NCBI GenBank assembly: GCA_963752225.1 | Contig: CAVVXS010000001.1 | Coordinates: forward strand, 11,120 to 75,119 | Direction: 5' to 3' | From: JBBROS01 sp963752225 | GTDB taxonomy: Bacteria > Pseudomonadota > Alphaproteobacteria > Acetobacterales > Acetobacteraceae | DNA length: 64,000 nucleotides | Shown here: piece by piece, positions 55,056 through 63,441 of the stretch | Layout of the letters: each line of letters opens with the position of its first letter | Position numbering within the stretch: position 1 is the stretch's first letter | Program-made: the position numbers and the translations under genes | The notes under the pieces: model-generated | Database searches by the model: none | Told to the model about the DNA's origin: nothing | Seen by the model: only the letters and a program-made list of their open reading frames with translations

Positions 55056-55612
55056 GCGGCGATGCGTTCTCGACAGCCTTCCGGATCGTCGTCGGGGAGG
55101 AAGGTGGGTTTACCGAACTGGCTGCCGACCCCGGCAACTGGACCGGAGGGCAATGCGGCGTCGGACGATGCGTCGGGACGAAGTTTGGGATATCGGCCGC
55201 ATCGTACCCGGCCGTCGACGTCCGAGAACTCACGATCGCTGACGCCCAGGCGATTTAAAGGCGAGACTTCTGGGACCGTGTCAAAGGTGACGCGCTTCCA
55301 CCGCCGCTCGCGTTGCTCGTGTTTGATGCGGCCGTCAACAACGGCGTGGGGCGCGCCATTCGGTGGCTGCAGGTTGCAGTCGGGACGGCGGCGGACGGCA
55401 TGGTTGGCGACGCCACTCTGGCGGCAGTGCGTGCTCGATCGGGTGAGGGGGCGGCCTTGCTGACCGAGTTCCAAGCACAGCGGATGGCGTTCATGGCCGG
55501 GCTGCCGACATGGCGCACGTTCGGCTTAGGCTGGGCGCGACGGCTCTGTCGCCTCCCTTATGAGGCGGTCAAAATGGGTGAGTTGGAGATGGGGACGCGC
55601 GATGGAGTTTAG
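55052..55612 (+). pseudogene. Endolysin (glycoside hydrolase family 108-like muramidase) with an in-frame stop
   Basis: The N-terminal half contains FRIVVGEEGGFTELAADPGN with the catalytic Glu of GH108-like endolysins, and GGQCGVGRCVGTKFGISAAS. At 55256-55258 the frame has TAA where intact relatives have a Tyr (AIYRRDFWDRV pattern). The rest (ALLVFDAAVNNGVGRAIRWL, the peptidoglycan-binding-like end and LGWARRL) continues in the same frame. The protein is therefore cut after about 68 residues unless read through. The final bases overlap the holin start. Confidence 0.85.
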
Positions 55613-56225
55613 CCAAGTGGCGGCGGATGCGGTCAAGGGGGCGGCGGCAGGCAGTATCGTGCCCGGCATCGGCACGGCACTGGGCGCCGTCGGCAGCATC
55701 GTGCTCGATCTCGCTCCCGAAGTGGGTCGATGGCTGTTCGGGCCAGACGCCGAGCCGGTCGTCTCCGCAGTCCAGAGCGCGGTGGCCGATGTAACCGGAA
55801 CCGGAGAACCTAGTCGGCAAGCGGCCGCGCTGTCCGATCCCGCGAAGGCCGCCTCGCTGCGGATCGAACTGGCGCGTATCGCCGCGGCGCAGGAGATTGC
55901 TGCCGCCAACGCCGCGCAGGCGGCGCTCGTCGCGCGTTTGAACGACATCGCGAATGCTCGAGCGACGACGTTGCGACTGGCCGAGGCGGGAAGCACCATC
56001 GCCTGGGGCGCACCGGTCGTGAGCCTTGTCGTGCTGGTGACCTTCGGTGGTGTCGTCTCGATCACCCTGACGCGCGCGATGCCTCCGGGAGCCGAGCCGG
56101 TGCTTAATGTTCTCCTTGGGACGCTCGGAGCGATGGCGACCAGCGTGGTCGGCTACTGGGTCGGCAGCAGCGCCGGTTCAGCACGGAAAGATGCAAGGCT
56201 CGCGACATTGGCCGATCGAGGGTGA
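55602..56225 (+). CDS. 3TM-type holin (GTA holin family)
   Basis: This 207-residue protein fits the GTA_holin_3TM family: an N-terminal segment (VKGAAAGSIVPGIGTALGAV), a helical middle rich in Ala (residues about 85-120), and two close membrane helices near the C-terminus (GAPVVSLVVLVTFGGVVSI and VLNVLLGTLGAMATSVVGYW). Holins release the endolysin. This is the last gene of the cassette, starting 11 bases before the end of the endolysin frame. ATG 55602 is chosen on homology. Confidence 0.8.
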   Translation: MEFSQVAADAVKGAAAGSIVPGIGTALGAVGSIVLDLAPEVGRWLFGPDAEPVVSAVQSAVADVTGTGEPSRQAAALSDPAKAASLRIELARIAAAQEIAAANAAQAALVARLNDIANARATTLRLAEAGSTIAWGAPVVSLVVLVTFGGVVSITLTRAMPPGAEPVLNVLLGTLGAMATSVVGYWVGSSAGSARKDARLATLADRG

Positions 56226-56256
56226 CGAGGTCCGTCACCCTGATCGGGACATCTGC

Positions 56257-56306
56257 TAGAGCAACATCCGACCGAACCGGATCAGTTCGGTCGGATTAAG
56301 TTGCTC
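56257..56306 (+). repeat. Imperfect palindrome after the holin
   Basis: The left arm GAGCAAC-ATCCGACCGAAC pairs with the right arm GTTCGGTCGGAT-TAA-GTTGCTC with a three-base bulge. It lies 31 bases after the holin stop. It may be a terminator-like hairpin or a mobile palindromic element of the type seen in alphaproteobacteria. Confidence 0.7.
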
Positions 56307-56320
56307 TATCCACTTAGTTT

Positions 56321-56360
56321 TAGAGCACGTCCCGAGCCGATTGGCTCGGGACGTGCTCTA
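56321..56360. repeat. Perfect 18-base palindrome with 4-base loop
   Basis: The arms TAGAGCACGTCCCGAGCC and its exact reverse complement enclose GATT. It lies 96 bases after the holin and overlaps the stop codon of the convergent lipoprotein gene by three bases (56358-56360). It shares the AGAGCA edge with the preceding palindrome. It may stop transcription from either side, though no T run follows. Confidence 0.85.
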
Positions 56361-56888
56361 GCGATTACGGCCCGGCGCCGACGCGCGGGTCGCGGATGAT
56401 CGCGCGGGGGCCGGTGCCGGACGGGCAGGAGTTGAGGCGACGGGTGCAGGTGGGGTCATGCCCTCACCGAGACTTACGTTGACCGTGACCTGGATCGTCG
56501 AGTCGGGCGTGTTCGGCTCGTTGGAGGCAAGGGCAACAGAAAAGCGGTCGGCGCCGACGTAGTTATTCTCGGGCGTGTACTCCACGCGTGTTTCGCCACC
56601 AATTTTCTGGATCAGAATCCGGCCGTGCTGAGACTTTGCTTTGACCAGCCCGAACTTGAACGGCTTGCCGTCCTTGTCCTTCGTCCGGACCGCGCACCAT
56701 CCGTCGTTCGTCATGCTGATCGTGGCCGATCCGCTCGAACCCGAGGCCGGGTCGATCGACGAGGGAGTGCAGGTCTTAGCGATGCCGACGTTGAGGTCCG
56801 CGGTTGCGGCCGGTGCAGCAGGTCTTTGCGGCGCGCAGCCCACAACCGCGGCGGCGGTCGCGGTCATCGCGATCAGATGTTTGTTCAA
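56358..56888 (-). CDS. Ig-like lipoprotein
   Basis: This 176-residue protein begins at TTG 56888 with AGGAG seven bases upstream and has a lipobox (TATAAAVVGCAPQ). The body (PSSIDPASGSSGSATISMTN, RVEYTPENNYVGADRFSVAL, DSTIQVTVNVSLGEG) has the Y-x-P-x-x-x-Y-x-G-x-D-x-F pattern of Ig/cadherin-like outer-envelope domains. The C-terminus is Pro/Ala-rich. The stop lies within the perfect palindrome. Confidence 0.65.
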   Translation of the reverse strand: MNKHLIAMTATAAAVVGCAPQRPAAPAATADLNVGIAKTCTPSSIDPASGSSGSATISMTNDGWCAVRTKDKDGKPFKFGLVKAKSQHGRILIQKIGGETRVEYTPENNYVGADRFSVALASNEPNTPDSTIQVTVNVSLGEGMTPPAPVASTPARPAPAPARSSATRASAPGRNR

Positions 56889-56966
56889 GGAAGCACTCCT
56901 GACGATCCCTGGGCGCGTTGCTGCCACACGCGGGCGTCTGAGCCAAGACGTGACGCTGTGTCGAGC

Positions 56967-58004
56967 TTAGGGCGTCGGCACCAATCCGAACTGGAACGTT
57001 GTGGTCGCAGTGTAGGGTGCTCCCGGCCGCAAGACGGTCGATGGGAACGCCGGATGGTTGGGAGCGTCCTGGGGGTGCTCCGCCTCGAAGCAAACGCCAG
57101 CAAACTTACTATAAAGCTGGCCGGAGCGGCCGGCGAAAGCGCCCGTCAAATTGTTGCCGGTGTAAAAGTGCATGACCGGCTCGGTCGTGCTGACTGTCAG
57201 CGTGCGGCCGCTGGTCGGCTCCACAAGCCGCGCGGCCTCGCGCAACCCAGCCCCTCGAAGCATGAAAGCGTGATCATAGCCGAGGGCGTTGTCGAGCTGC
57301 TGGTTGGCAACATGGATCCGAACCCCGATCGCGTGTTCGGAGCGAAAATCGAAAGGTGTTCCGTCGACCGTCAGGATCTCCCCGGTCGGGATGCCGTCAG
57401 GCCTGATCGGAAAGTAGAAACCCGAATCGAGCGTGACCCGGTGACGGAGAATGTCGCCTTGACCCTCCCCAGCGAGGTTGAAGTAGTTGTGGTTGGTCAG
57501 GTTCACGATGGTGGGGCGGTCGCTCTCGGCCCGATACTCGATCCGGAGATCCTGTCCCACGATCGTGTATGTGACTTAAATCCTGATCGCGCCGGGGAAG
57601 CCCTCGTCGCCATCGGGACGTTCCAGCACCAAGGTCACGCGGTCCGGCTGATGCCCGGCGATCGTCCAGTTGTGCTTCCCGAACCCTTGCACACCACCGT
57701 GCAGCGTATGCGGCGGCTTGTTGACCGCAAGCTGATACGAGACACCGTCGAGCATAAACCGGCCGTGATCGATACGGCCGGCGTACCGCCCCGCCACGGC
57801 GCCGAAATGCCCGCCGTTGGCCAGGTACTCTGCCAGGGTATTGAACCCGAGAACCACGTTGGCGAAGTCGCCGGCACGATCGCGCACCTCGAGCATCTGC
57901 ACGGCTGCTCCGTAGGTCAGGATTTGGGCCCGAACTTGATCTCCTCCGAGCGCAACACGGTAGACTGGCTCCCCGGATGGCATTTGGCCGAACAGCTCAG
58001 GCAT
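56967..58004 (-). pseudogene. galM: Aldose 1-epimerase interrupted by an in-frame stop
   Basis: The two halves lie in one frame. The first (ATG 58004; VRAQILTYGAAVQMLEVRDR, then VVLGFNTLAEYL and HTLHGGVQGFGKHNW with the catalytic His region) ends at TAA 57576-57578 after GFPGAIRI. The second continues VTYTIVGQDLRIEYRAESDR, then LTNHNYFNL, GYDHAFML and VMHFYTGNN, to 56967. Together they make a GalM of normal length, which interconverts aldose anomers. The single stop suggests recent loss or sequencing error. Confidence 0.85.
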
Positions 58005-58147
58005 GTCTGCAACTCACCATAGGTCACACCAACGTGCCATGGCGCTAAGCGGTTCGGCAACTTCAGCCGGGCCAACTGGCTGGTGCTTGTCTGCGTCATC
58101 CTGGCAATCTCTTGCCAGCATGCGAGCTTCCAAGAAGGGAACGCGGG

Positions 58148-58993
58148 ATGACGACCGTCGGGATTGTGGCACCGGGTGCAATGGGCAGCGCGGTCGCGCG
58201 TCGCCTGCGCGAGCGAGGCGCGGACGTTGTGACCTTGTTGCAGGGACGCAGCCCGGCCACCCAGGCCCGCGCCGAAGCCGCCGGCATGAAAGGGACGGAC
58301 CCGGCTGGGCTCGTTGCTGCGGACATGATCCTGTCCATTGTGCCGCCCGGCGACGCTGTCAGCCTCGCCCAATCCTTGGCGCCGGCGCTGCAGCAGTCGG
58401 TTCACAAGCCGATCTATGTGGACTGTAACGCAATCGATGTCGTAACCGCAACGGGCATCGAGAGTGTGATCACTGCGGCGGGAGCGCCGTTCGTCGACGC
58501 GGGGATTATTGGCCTGCCGCCGAAGTCCGGAACAATCGGTCCGACCTTCTACTTGTCCGGCATTGAGGCCCAGCGGGCGGCTCTCATTCTTGCGCCGCTT
58601 GGCCTCAAGGTGCAGGCCATGGATGGTCCGAACGGTGCGGCGTCGGCCCTCAAGATGAGCTATGCCGGGATCACGAAGGGATTGGCCGCGATCGCGTCGA
58701 TCATGATCCTGGGTGCCGAGCGGGCCGGCGCGGGCTCAGCATTGCGGGCGGAACTCGCGTCGAGCCAGCCGCAACTGCTCGCCCGCTTCGGCACCAGCCT
58801 GCCGGATATGCTTCCCAAAGCTTACCGATGGGTCGCCGAGATGCAGGAGATCGCAGCCTTCCTCGGTGACGACCCGGCTGGTGCCGCGATCTTCAATGGG
58901 GTCGCCGAGTTCTACCAACGGATCGCCGCCGACACCGCCGGAGAGCGTGCCGAAGCCTCGCGCATCGAGTCGTTCGTGGCGGCGCCAGAGTGA
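58148..58993 (+). CDS. 6-phosphogluconate dehydrogenase-like NAD(P)-binding oxidoreductase with DUF1932
   Basis: This 281-residue protein begins VGIVAPGAMGSAVARRLRER, with the Rossmann G-x-G-x2-G variant, then MILSIVPPGDAVSLAQSLAP. The second half (DAGIIGLPPKSGTIGPTFYL, AASALKMSYAGITKGLAAIA) is a C-terminal helical domain of the DUF1932 type. It probably reduces or oxidises a beta-hydroxy acid. ATG 58148 follows GAACGCGG. It ends 13 bases before the convergent RraA-like gene. Confidence 0.85.
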   Translation: MTTVGIVAPGAMGSAVARRLRERGADVVTLLQGRSPATQARAEAAGMKGTDPAGLVAADMILSIVPPGDAVSLAQSLAPALQQSVHKPIYVDCNAIDVVTATGIESVITAAGAPFVDAGIIGLPPKSGTIGPTFYLSGIEAQRAALILAPLGLKVQAMDGPNGAASALKMSYAGITKGLAAIASIMILGAERAGAGSALRAELASSQPQLLARFGTSLPDMLPKAYRWVAEMQEIAAFLGDDPAGAAIFNGVAEFYQRIAADTAGERAEASRIESFVAAPE

Positions 58994-59006
58994 TAGGCGG
59001 TTCGGC

Positions 59007-59717
59007 TTAACGCCCTCGCTGCTGTCTCCACTCGGCAAAAGCATCCAAGTTTTTCGGATCGGTGGCCGGATACAGCCCGACGATCGTCGCCCCCGCCTTG
59101 ACCCGCTCGGCTACGAAATCCTCGTAGGCCGTCATCTCGGTCGTCTCCGCCGCGATCTCGTCGGCGATCGCGGCCGGGATGACGATCGCGCCGTCGCTAT
59201 CCCCGACCACGACGTCATCGGGGAATACGGGCGCGTCGCCGCAGCCGATTGGCACGTTCGTGTCGATGGCTTGGTTGAGCGTCAGGTTCGTCGGCGCCGA
59301 GGGCCGCTGGTGAAACGCTGGAAAGCCCAGCGCCGCAATCTCGGCGGCGTCGCGGAACCCGCCATCGGTGACGATGCCGGCCGCCCCCCGCACCATCAGC
59401 CGAGTCACGAGAATGTTGCCCGCCGACGCCGCCCGCGCATCCTTGCGGCTGTCGATCACCATCACGTGTCCCGGCGGACAGGCCTCGATCCCCGCCCGCT
59501 GTGGATGCGCCGGGTTCTTGAACACCTCGATCGTATTGAGGTCCTCGCGCGCCGGAATGTAGCGGAGCGTGAACGCAGGCCCGACCATGCTTTTGTCGAG
59601 TGGCCCCAGCGGCAGCACGCCTTGGATCATCTGGTTGCGCAGACCACGCTTGAACAAAGCCGTCGCGATCGTTGCGGTGCTGACGCGCTCGAGCTTGGTT
59701 CGGGTGTCGTCGTTCAT
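59007..59717 (-). CDS. RraA-like / 4-hydroxy-4-methyl-2-oxoglutarate aldolase family protein
   Basis: This 236-residue protein has the family core: TATIATALFKRGLRNQM, GPAFTLRYIPAREDLNTIE, and the active-site pattern GIVTDGGFRDAAEIAALGFP. Proteins of this family are aldolases for hydroxy-keto acids or inhibitors of RNase E. Its place two bases after the dehydratase gene favours a role in sugar-acid breakdown. Confidence 0.88.
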   Translation of the reverse strand: MNDDTRTKLERVSTATIATALFKRGLRNQMIQGVLPLGPLDKSMVGPAFTLRYIPAREDLNTIEVFKNPAHPQRAGIEACPPGHVMVIDSRKDARAASAGNILVTRLMVRGAAGIVTDGGFRDAAEIAALGFPAFHQRPSAPTNLTLNQAIDTNVPIGCGDAPVFPDDVVVGDSDGAIVIPAAIADEIAAETTEMTAYEDFVAERVKAGATIVGLYPATDPKNLDAFAEWRQQRGR

Positions 59718-59719
59718 GG

Positions 59720-61516
59720 TCAGAAGATAACCGGTTCGGGGACGGGTGCGCCGGCGTCGGTGCGCAGGAAATCGAAATCGCAGCCCTCGTTGGCCTGCTG
59801 GACGTGCTTGCTGAACGCCAACCCGTAGCCGCGTTCGTAGCGCGGTGGTGGCGCCGTCCAGGCGTCACGGCGCCGGGCCAGTTCGTCCGCCGGCACGTCC
59901 ATGCTGATCGTGCGCGCATCGACGTCGATGCTGACGACGTCGCCGGTCCGCAACAGCGCGAGCGGACCGCCGATCCAGCTCTCCGGGCTCACATGGAGGA
60001 CGCAGGCGCCGTAGCTGGTGCCGCTCATCCGCGCGTCCGACAAGCGCAGCATGTCGCGATGCCCCTCTTTCAGCAGCTTCTTCGGCATCGGCAGCATGCC
60101 CCATTCCGGCATTCCCGGCCCACCCTGCGGTCCCGCATTGCGCAGCACCAGCACGTGGTCCGCGGTGATGTCCCAGCTCTCGTCGTCGACCGCCTTCTTC
60201 AGGCTTGGATAGTCGTCAAACACCATCGCCGGGCCGGAGTGCTTCAAGAAGCGCTGGTCCATCGCCGCCGGCTTGATCACGCAGCCATCCGGCGCGAGGT
60301 TGCCGTGCAGAACCGCCAGCGATCCCTCGCCGTAGATCGGGTTCGACTGCGGCCGGATCACGTCGCTGTTGTAAACTCGTGCTCCTTCGATGTTCTCACC
60401 GAGCGTGCGCCCCGTCACCGTCAAGCACGACAGGTCCAAGTGGTCCCGAATGTTTTGCATCAACGCCCGGATGCCTCCGGCGTAGTAGAAATCTTCCATC
60501 AAATACTGATTGCCGCTCGGCCGCACGTTGCCGATGACTGGGACGCGGCGGCTGTAACGCTCGAAATCCTCGAGCCCTACGTCCTGCCCGGCCCGGCGCG
60601 CCATCGCGATCAGGTGGATGATGGCGTTGGTCGAGCACCCCATCGCCATCGCCACCGCGATCGCGTTGCCGAACGCCGCCCGCGTCTGGATGCGGCTCGG
60701 CTTCAGATCTTCCCACACCATGTCGACGATCCGCCGCCCGCTCTCGGATGCGAGCCGGATGTGCCCGGCGTCCGCCGCCGGGATGCTCGACCCCCCCGGC
60801 AAGACCATCCCAACCGCCTCGGCGATCGCGGTCATCGTGCTGGCGGTGCCCATCGTCATGCAGGTGCCGTAGCTGCGCGCGATCCCCCCCTCGACGCCCA
60901 GCCAATCCTGGTCGGTAATTTTTCCGGCCCGCAGCTCGTCCCAATACTTCCAGCTATCGCTGCCCGAACCCAGCGTCTTGCCTTGCCAGTTGCCGCGCAG
61001 CATCGGCCCGGCCGGCACGAAGATCGCGGGAATGTCCATGCTGGTCGCACCCAGCAGCAGCCCCGGCGTCGTCTTGTCGCACCCGCCCATCAGCACCGCG
61101 CCGTCGATCGGATGCGACCGCAGCAGCTCCTCCGTCTCCATCGCCAGCATGTTGCGATACATCATGCTCGTCGGCTTCACGTAGCTCTCCGACACCGACA
61201 GTGCCGGCAGCTCGACCGGGAATCCGCCGGCCATCAGGACGCCGCGCTTCACGTCTTCGACCCGCTGCTTGAAGTGCACGTGGCAGGGCTGCAGGTCCGA
61301 CCACGTGTTGACGATCGCGATGACCGGCTTGCCCGTCCACTCCTCCGGCGCGTAGCCCATCTGCATCGCCCGGCTGCGGTGCCCGAACGAGCGCAGGTCG
61401 GCCGGACCGAACCAACGTGCCGACCGCAACCCGGCCGGCTCTTTCGCCCGCGACAGCGGCTCCGCGGGGATCGCCCCCGGTTCAAGCTGCGGCGGCGTTA
61501 CGGGTTGGTCGGCCAT
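59720..61516 (-). CDS. IlvD/Edd-family sugar-acid dehydratase (L-arabinonate dehydratase-like)
   Basis: This 598-residue iron-sulfur enzyme removes water from a sugar acid to give a 2-keto-3-deoxy acid. It has the cluster cysteines in QPCHVHF, GGCDKTTPG and SYGTCMTMGTAST, and the C-terminal DARMSGTSYGACVLHVSPE. Sequence style and neighbours point to pentonate substrates such as L-arabinonate. Gene order with an RraA-like aldolase, an epimerase and an oxidoreductase forms a sugar-acid cluster. It ends at the tRNA-Leu scar. Confidence 0.9.
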   Translation of the reverse strand: MADQPVTPPQLEPGAIPAEPLSRAKEPAGLRSARWFGPADLRSFGHRSRAMQMGYAPEEWTGKPVIAIVNTWSDLQPCHVHFKQRVEDVKRGVLMAGGFPVELPALSVSESYVKPTSMMYRNMLAMETEELLRSHPIDGAVLMGGCDKTTPGLLLGATSMDIPAIFVPAGPMLRGNWQGKTLGSGSDSWKYWDELRAGKITDQDWLGVEGGIARSYGTCMTMGTASTMTAIAEAVGMVLPGGSSIPAADAGHIRLASESGRRIVDMVWEDLKPSRIQTRAAFGNAIAVAMAMGCSTNAIIHLIAMARRAGQDVGLEDFERYSRRVPVIGNVRPSGNQYLMEDFYYAGGIRALMQNIRDHLDLSCLTVTGRTLGENIEGARVYNSDVIRPQSNPIYGEGSLAVLHGNLAPDGCVIKPAAMDQRFLKHSGPAMVFDDYPSLKKAVDDESWDITADHVLVLRNAGPQGGPGMPEWGMLPMPKKLLKEGHRDMLRLSDARMSGTSYGACVLHVSPESWIGGPLALLRTGDVVSIDVDARTISMDVPADELARRRDAWTAPPPRYERGYGLAFSKHVQQANEGCDFDFLRTDAGAPVPEPVIF

Positions 61517-61563
61517 CTTGTTCCCTCGGTCCTGCGTCGGCGGCCCGAGCCGCCCATCGAAAC

Positions 61564-61623
61564 TGCCCGCCGCCGGACTCGAACCGGCAAGCCCTCACGG
61601 ACATCGGATTTTAAGTCCGCTGC
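61564..61623 (-). tRNA. tRNA-Leu(UAA) 3' fragment; probable integration site scar (attachment site)
   Basis: On the minus strand the bases read from the anticodon arm to the 3' end: GCAGCGGACTTAAAATCC gives a stem with anticodon UAA in the loop CTTAAAA, then a long class II variable arm, a perfect T arm (GCCGG-TTCGAGT-CCGGC) and the acceptor 3' strand GGCGGGCA. No matching D arm or acceptor 5' strand follows to the right; the bases there (CCAGATATATGCTAGG) are unrelated. This is the 3' remnant left when an element enters a tRNA gene. Confidence 0.8.
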
Positions 61624-61871
61624 CAGATATATGCTAGGCGGCTCGTGGAGATGAACAGAACGCGAAAACGGCACAGCTTGGTGGCACAAACTGGGGCACA
61701 GGCAGCGAGCAAGAGTGTGGTAACTGGGCACCTTCCGTTCTCCCTGGGAGTTCGGCGGCTTTCGGTTCAGCAGCCCACTTCCTTGATGATGGCCAGGCAC
61801 TAAGGTCTTCAAATCAGGCCGAGGTGCTACCACTTGACGCGTCCCTGAATATGCAAGGTGCGGACGGACTC

Positions 61872-63188
61872 ATGGAACGCGTCATGATGACCTACGACTA
61901 CAAGGACGTGGTCGACGAGTTCCATGCACTCATGAGTGTGGAGTCCACGAAGAAAGCCCCGAAGAGGGGCGCCAGCTGGAAGCCGCCATTGCAGGCATAC
62001 AAGGCGAAACTCCGGGCGTTCGAAGATCGCTTCTCCAACCCGGATTTCCGCCGCGTCATCCAGGAGCGTTATCCGATCGAGGTAGGATTGGTGCATTTGG
62101 AAAAGTCTCTGGAAAACCCGTCGATAAGCGAGCAGATCGATCTGCTGCCCAGGATCGCCGCCCTTGAGTTCGTGCGCGATGCGATCCGGCTCGCGCGCGA
62201 CATAACCCCGCAAGGCAAGTTCAACCTGCAAGGCAAGATTAGGGATGGCCTGAACAAAGGCCGCGGCCTGTTCGAGATCTCGAACGAACTGCGCTTCTAT
62301 CAGATAAGTGACGCCTCAAACATACAGATCGTGCCAAACGATCTGCTCGAGGCGTCACCTTACACTTTTGACTATCTGGTGACGTTCAACGGAATAGAAT
62401 ACGAGGTAGATAGCAAGACGATCTCGATCGATACCGACAATCCGATCAATTCGCAGGTGCTGTATCAGCTGGTTTGCAGGTTCTGCCAAGCGGGCATCAA
62501 GGCGCAACTTGGAGCAAACTCCGCATCTACCTACCCCAAGATCCGAATGATCTTTGATGGCGATGCGCCACGATTACCTGGTTTGCAGAAGGCCATAGTG
62601 AAGACAGTCTTGCAGATGATGTCGGACGGGAGGGTTGGCACCCAGGAGATTTTGGACGAATCGGGCCAAAGGATCGGAGAGATATGCAAGACCTACATAC
62701 CGATCCCGGATGAGGCAACGCCAAATGAGCTGATTGCGGGCGACACAAACCTTGGCCGCCCGTGGATCGTTCGCGGAGATGCTGGAAAAGCGCTCCTGAC
62801 GTTCGAGAGCAAGAAGATGTACAACCCGGCCAGGCACTTGGTAAGTGAGATGAAAAACTCAGCCCGGCATCAGTTCTCAAAAAGGCGCCCGGCCATCATC
62901 ATCATGAACCTGCACCAGTATGACGACCACCACTTCCACTTGCTGGCCAACGGCGTGGACGGAGGGCTGCCGCGCTTCAAGACACTCTCGTGGGACGTCT
63001 GCAAGGCCTCCGGGTGTGAGCATGTCAGACAGGTCACGTTCACCTCTCCCAACCGACTAAAGTCGGAGGAGGGCAACTATTCGATACCGTCCACCGCGAT
63101 CCACCTGGGTTCAAGCGTGTGCAAATTCAGAGTGCCCACATTGCCATTCGGCCAGCTACCCTTGATCAGGCGGCGGCGCTCGAACTAA
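61872..63188 (+). CDS. Unrecognised island protein with possible PD-(D/E)XK core
   Basis: This protein of about 438 residues is not recognised. Charged helical N-terminus (residues 1-150) is followed by a core with YTFDYLVTFNGIEYEVDSKT, where Asp precedes a beta hairpin that ends in Asp-Ser-Lys, the layout of a PD-(D/E)XK nuclease site. A later stretch is PAIIIMNLHQYDDHHFHLLA. The start is uncertain: ATG 61872, ATG 61884, ATG 61887 and GTG 61824 are all in frame. Codon use is less GC-rich than in the flanking chromosome. It converges on the two small island genes. Confidence 0.6.
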   Translation: MERVMMTYDYKDVVDEFHALMSVESTKKAPKRGASWKPPLQAYKAKLRAFEDRFSNPDFRRVIQERYPIEVGLVHLEKSLENPSISEQIDLLPRIAALEFVRDAIRLARDITPQGKFNLQGKIRDGLNKGRGLFEISNELRFYQISDASNIQIVPNDLLEASPYTFDYLVTFNGIEYEVDSKTISIDTDNPINSQVLYQLVCRFCQAGIKAQLGANSASTYPKIRMIFDGDAPRLPGLQKAIVKTVLQMMSDGRVGTQEILDESGQRIGEICKTYIPIPDEATPNELIAGDTNLGRPWIVRGDAGKALLTFESKKMYNPARHLVSEMKNSARHQFSKRRPAIIIMNLHQYDDHHFHLLANGVDGGLPRFKTLSWDVCKASGCEHVRQVTFTSPNRLKSEEGNYSIPSTAIHLGSSVCKFRVPTLPFGQLPLIRRRRSN

Positions 63189-63210
63189 CGACGAGGCATA
63201 GTGGGGTCAG

Positions 63211-63441
63211 TCACCGGCGCCCGCGCCCTCTGATTGCGTTGACGACGGCCTGGATGAACCCGAACGCCGCGGCGACCATCAGCCCTGTGATCAGCAAGCC
63301 GATAATGCCCTGGATTGTCCGGTCACCACCCGCCGCCAGCCCGGCTCTGGTCTCGGGTGTCACCAGGCTGATGACTACGCCGAACAGGAAGCCCCAGGCT
63401 GCCCGCCTTCCAACTCCGCTGGGCCTACTAGCCTTAGGCAT
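63211..63441 (-). CDS. Small two-helix membrane protein of the island
   Basis: From ATG 63441 the frame encodes 76 residues with two hydrophobic segments (AWGFLFGVVISLV and GIIGLLITGLMVAAAFGFIQ) and a basic C-terminus. It overlaps the end of the next gene upstream by eight bases, so the two are coupled. No family is recognised. Confidence 0.5.
   Translation of the reverse strand: MPKASRPSGVGRRAAWGFLFGVVISLVTPETRAGLAAGGDRTIQGIIGLLITGLMVAAAFGFIQAVVNAIRGRGRR

Larger units (their letters stand above)
47407..56225 (+). mobile_element. Degenerate prophage / phage-derived tail-fibre and lysis cassette
   Basis: Nine or ten coupled plus-strand genes with phage signatures lie here: a small pre-terminase gene, a terminase fragment fused to a tail-protein end, several tail fibre/spike proteins, a glycosidase, a spanin-like protein, an endolysin and a 3TM holin. 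GC content is visibly lower than in the flanking genes. Capsid, portal, tail-tube, integrase and regulatory genes are absent. It could be a decayed prophage or a domesticated module; attachment sites were not found. Confidence 0.75.

Noticed and set aside
55256..57578. Recoding of TAA as a sense codon (endolysin and galM stops)
   Set aside because: TAA ends intact genes such as rpsD and the tail-fibre gene at 51578, so it is a normal stop here; simple nonsense mutations are more likely.
61564..61650. Complete tRNA-Leu gene
   Set aside because: No D arm and no acceptor 5' strand that pairs with GGCGGGC can be found to the right; only the 3' part is present.
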